Source of the DNA: an uncultured Phycisphaerales bacterium
Lineage (GTDB): Bacteria > Planctomycetota > Phycisphaerae > Phycisphaerales > SM1A02
Length of the DNA stretch: 6,982 nucleotides
NCBI GenBank assembly: GCA_946886375.1
Contig: CAMPIL010000194.1
Location: 1-6,982 of the forward strand
Reading direction: 5' to 3'
Position 1 is the stretch's first letter; every line of letters begins with the position of its first letter. Made by a program: the position numbers and the translations under genes. Shown piece by piece: positions 5,033 through 6,982 of the stretch. The notes under the pieces were generated by a model that was given only the letters and a program-made list of their open reading frames with translations, had not been told where the DNA came from and did not search any database.

Positions 5033-5656
5033 ATGAGAACGCGAAATGGAATCGGAATCGTCGCCCTGGTCGCCGCACTTGGTCTGTCGCTTGGATTCGC
5101 AGCGGCGCACGAAGGCGCCCCGGAACCAGCCCCGGCGGGCGAAGCCGTTGGATTTGAAGTGGACAACGTGCATTCATCGGTGATCTTCAAGATCAGTCAC
5201 ATGGGCGTGGCCAATTTCTACGGACGGTTCAACGACATCCAAGGCACGTACACGCTCGATGAGGCAGACCCCAGCGCGTCTCATTTTGATTTTCAGGTGA
5301 AGGCCGACAGCGTCGACACCAAGAACTCCAAGCGCGATGGCCACCTCAAGAGCGCCGATTTCTTCAATGTCGCGGAATACCCCACCATCAGTTTCAAGAG
5401 CGCCAAGATCACCCGCACCGGCGAAACCAAAGCCAATGTCACCGGCGACCTTACCTTCCATGGCGTCACCAAGCCGATCACGCTGGACATGCAAATCTTC
5501 ACCGCCAAGCAAACCGCTCAGGGATACAAAGGCGGGTTGGAGACCACCTTCACCATCAAGCGAAGCGATTACGGCATGGACACCTACGTCGCGAACGGCG
5601 CATTGGGCGATGAGGTGACCATCACCGTGGCGGTGGAAGCGGCCCGCAAGCAATAA
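5033..5656 (+). CDS. Secreted YceI-family protein
   Basis: YceI-family proteins are periplasmic or secreted lipocalin-like beta-barrels; crystal structures of members hold polyprenyl (isoprenoid) chains, and some are stress-induced, but the physiological role is mostly unknown. The 207-residue product begins with a signal peptide: basic MRTRN, a hydrophobic core (7-22), and FAAA before H26 as the likely cleavage site. A short Pro/Ala/Glu linker (27-39) leads to the barrel domain (about 41-205). Family landmarks are VDNVHSSVIFKISHMG (43-58), the G64-F66 turn, RDGHLKSADFFNVAEYP (101-117) followed by TISFKS, GDLTFHGVTKP (138-148), and RSDYGMD (177-183). No lipobox cysteine is present and the mature protein has no cysteines. 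The length is close to the family norm (about 190). The AAGGAG site fixes the start. An intrinsic terminator 35 bases after the stop should end most transcripts, so the gene is probably expressed largely on its own. Confidence 0.92.
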   Translation: MRTRNGIGIVALVAALGLSLGFAAAHEGAPEPAPAGEAVGFEVDNVHSSVIFKISHMGVANFYGRFNDIQGTYTLDEADPSASHFDFQVKADSVDTKNSKRDGHLKSADFFNVAEYPTISFKSAKITRTGETKANVTGDLTFHGVTKPITLDMQIFTAKQTAQGYKGGLETTFTIKRSDYGMDTYVANGALGDEVTITVAVEAARKQ

Positions 5657-5666
5657 TCCAGCATCC

Positions 5667-6599
5667 ATGAATCAGGAAGCGCGTACAGCGTTGCCAGTGC
5701 TGCTGCCAGCCATGGCGGCAGCACTGGCATTTTTTCTTGCGGCGTGGCGGCCCTGGCAATGGGCCGCGCCGGTTCGCAACGGTCACTGGGGCGGCGCGGT
5801 TGCGCTCGGTGTGGGATTCATCATCGCCTTCATCACCTTGGCCGGTTCGCGTGGCCTTCGACTAACAGACCGCTGGCATTGGATCGCGCTGATGGCCACT
5901 GTCGCGGCGTCGCTCGGACTTGCCGCATCTCTCTGGCGACCCGGTTTCGCGCTGCGTCTTGCCACAGGCGCGGTCATGGCGGTTTCCGTGGGCAGCCTGC
6001 TTCATCCGCCCGCCAGCGCAGCGCACCCTTTTGCCTGGAAGGCTGCACTGGCAATCTTGGCGTTCCTGCTTTGGGGGAACTTTGAGGCGCTGGGCACGCG
6101 CAGGACTGGTGTGCTGCTTCCGGCCGTCATCGTCGTCACTTGCGGCGGATTATCGGTGGTGCTGCTGAACGCGCAGCAGGCGGGTTTTTCGCTTTTAGCG
6201 GCGGCCGTCGCCGCGGTGGCTGGCATGGGGTTGCTGGTCGCGTTGTTTGCGCCTGCGTTCAGCCTCGCCCAAGGCGGCAGTTACGTGGCAGGGTCAATGC
6301 TGGCCGCGCTGTGCATGCTGGGCTGGCTCTACAGCACCAGCGAACTGACGATCTGGCCGTTGGTTCTGATCCTCGCCTCGCCGCTGGCCACCTGGGTGGC
6401 GGTGTTGCCTAGTGTTCGTCGAATGCGACCCTGGCAATCTGCGTTGGTGGCGACGATCGCCGTCGCCGTGCCGGTGATCATTGCGGTGGCACTGTCGCTG
6501 AACGCCTCCGGTGATGAGGAGGAGTTTCTGGGAGATTTACGGTCGGATCACACCCCGGCCGGGTCGCTCGCCTTTCTTGATCGGCCGACCCTTCCGTGA
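5667..6599 (+). CDS. Polytopic membrane protein, about ten helices, unknown function
   Basis: I do not recognise the family. The 310-residue product is almost wholly hydrophobic, with about ten predicted helices (roughly 9-26, 42-60, 71-90, 94-112, 122-138, 147-167, 173-198, 206-222, 227-249 and 257-278). It has short, Trp- and Arg-containing loops and a polar, acidic C-terminal tail starting SGDEEEF (281-287). No cysteine cluster, catalytic motif or obvious transporter signature is visible. It starts 10 bases after the yceI-like stop without a Shine-Dalgarno, so coupled translation is the likely route. A strong terminator hairpin lies within codons 9-23. Later in-frame starts (ATG at codon 16 inside the hairpin, GTG at codon 49) would remove or cut the first helix, so 5667 remains the best choice. 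The last 63 bases overlap the end of the helicase gene on the other strand. The pairing recalls E. coli yceI with the cytochrome b561 gene yceJ, but this protein is longer and lacks a clear b561 helix and histidine pattern. Confidence 0.75.
   Translation: MNQEARTALPVLLPAMAAALAFFLAAWRPWQWAAPVRNGHWGGAVALGVGFIIAFITLAGSRGLRLTDRWHWIALMATVAASLGLAASLWRPGFALRLATGAVMAVSVGSLLHPPASAAHPFAWKAALAILAFLLWGNFEALGTRRTGVLLPAVIVVTCGGLSVVLLNAQQAGFSLLAAAVAAVAGMGLLVALFAPAFSLAQGGSYVAGSMLAALCMLGWLYSTSELTIWPLVLILASPLATWVAVLPSVRRMRPWQSALVATIAVAVPVIIAVALSLNASGDEEEFLGDLRSDHTPAGSLAFLDRPTLP
5692..5735 (+). terminator. Canonical intrinsic terminator after yceI, inside the next coding region
   Basis: TGCCAGTGCTGC (5692-5703) pairs perfectly with GCAGCACTGGCA (5718-5729). 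The stem continues inward by one T-G wobble and four more pairs to a GCCA tetraloop (5709-5712), giving 17 pairs. Six Ts follow at once (5730-5735). This is a complete Rho-independent terminator, 35 bases beyond the yceI-like stop, yet it encodes residues 9-23 of the downstream membrane protein. It could act as a full terminator for yceI or as an attenuator whose folding is blocked when ribosomes translate through it. Confidence 0.75.
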
Positions 6600-6982
6600 T
6601 CGGCGCGGGCGACGATCCTTGCGGGCGCGCTTGGAGTCGGCGCGGGCGCCTTCGGATCCTGCCGCGCTCTCACGGGCCGACGGTTTGCGGATGTCTCGCG
6701 CAGGTGTGAAGCCGGGCAGTTCCTCGGCGAAGACCTCGACTTTCAATTTGTCCAGGATGCCGCGCCAGCGCAATCGCTCGTCCTGATCGTCGGAGAGCAG
6801 GGTGTACGCCTCGCCGCGACCACCGCCGTGCGCTGCACGACCGATGCGATGCACGTATTCCTCCGGTGTCAGCGGCAGGTCGTAATTCACAACGATCTTG
6901 ACTGCGGGAATGTGCAGTCCGCGTGCAGCGACATCGGTGGCCACCAGCACGCGCAGTTCGCGGTTCATGAATCGTTCAAGCG
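6537..6982 (-). CDS. DEAD-box ATP-dependent RNA helicase, C-terminal part (partial)
   Basis: DEAD-box helicases unwind short RNA duplexes with ATP in ribosome assembly and RNA decay. The gene enters from the right edge; 147 residues are visible. Counting from the internal Met at 6968, motif V is clear as VLVATDVAARGLHI (7-20), followed by VNYDLP (27-32) and motif VI YVHRIGRAAHGGGRGEA (38-54). H40, R41, G43 and R44 of the HRxGRxxR signature are kept, but the last Arg is His47. After the helicase core (to about 85) comes a Lys/Arg-rich, low-complexity tail of about 55 residues (RKDRRPRRSRKGRPIKKG and similar), typical of RNA-binding tails in bacterial RhlE/RhlB-like and planctomycete helicases. 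The Met at 6968 is not the true start, since the frame continues through LERF to the edge and motifs I-IV must lie beyond. The stop TAA (6539-6537) lies inside the end of the convergent membrane protein gene. The subfamily cannot be named from this part. Confidence 0.9.
   Translation of the reverse strand, partial: LERFMNRELRVLVATDVAARGLHIPAVKIVVNYDLPLTPEEYVHRIGRAAHGGGRGEAYTLLSDDQDERLRWRGILDKLKVEVFAEELPGFTPARDIRKPSARESAAGSEGARADSKRARKDRRPRRSRKGRPIKKGERPGRGVIRP

Noticed and set aside
4829..5173. Upstream extension of the zinc-ribbon membrane protein frame
   Set aside because: It crosses the well-supported yceI start and signal peptide on the opposite strand, and the divergent spacer holds promoter-like motifs.
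5033..6599. A yceI-yceJ (cytochrome b561) pair as in E. coli
   Set aside because: The second protein has about ten helices and 310 residues, against four helices and about 190 residues for YceJ, and lacks an evident heme-histidine pattern.
1..6982. CRISPR array, insertion sequence, tRNA/rRNA, toxin-antitoxin or defence system
   Set aside because: No spaced direct repeats, transposase motifs, tRNA-like folds or paired small toxin genes were found. The recognisable genes are housekeeping or envelope-related.

Overview
The window looks like ordinary chromosomal DNA from a GC-rich bacterium, most likely a planctomycete (Phycisphaerae-like). This rests on several protein types that I recall mainly from that phylum, not on a database search. 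They are a small PilZ-like protein with an 'NGIVFLHGSFVHEG' core, a two-helix membrane protein with CxxCxC and CYRC cysteine clusters, and a multi-helix membrane protein with an N-terminal zinc ribbon. The near absence of Shine-Dalgarno sequences also fits; only the yceI-like gene has a clear one.

Layout from left to right. Positions 1-69 hold the last 22 codons of an unknown + strand gene, overlapping by ATGA the start of a 173-residue protein of unknown function (66-587). After a 227-base gap comes a ClpS-family protease adaptor (815-1177, +). A hairpin at its stop separates it from a convergent PilZ-like gene (1225-1737, -). Thymidylate kinase follows on the minus strand (1909-2610). It diverges, across an AT-richer 88-base promoter region, from a cysteine-rich two-helix membrane protein (2699-3232, +) and a NeuD/PglD-type acyltransferase (3298-3951, +). 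Four bases beyond that stop ends a convergent zinc-ribbon, five-helix membrane protein (3956-4828, -). It is divergent from a secreted YceI-family protein (5033-5656, +), which is followed after 10 bases by a roughly ten-helix membrane protein (5667-6599, +). The last gene is the C-terminal end of a DEAD-box RNA helicase (6537-6982, -), whose coding end overlaps the membrane protein tail by 63 bases.

The genes do not form one pathway. They are dTTP synthesis (tmk), protein turnover (clpS), RNA metabolism (helicase), envelope or surface sugar chemistry (acyltransferase, YceI) and several planctomycete-type membrane or signalling proteins. The gene ends are packed tightly and strands alternate often, so most transcription units probably hold one or two genes.

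I see no mobile element, CRISPR array, RNA gene, toxin-antitoxin pair or defence cassette. The most striking non-coding signal is a textbook intrinsic terminator (17-pair stem, tetraloop, six Ts) lying entirely inside codons 9-23 of the membrane protein gene after yceI. It would make expression of that gene depend on read-through or on translation across the hairpin.
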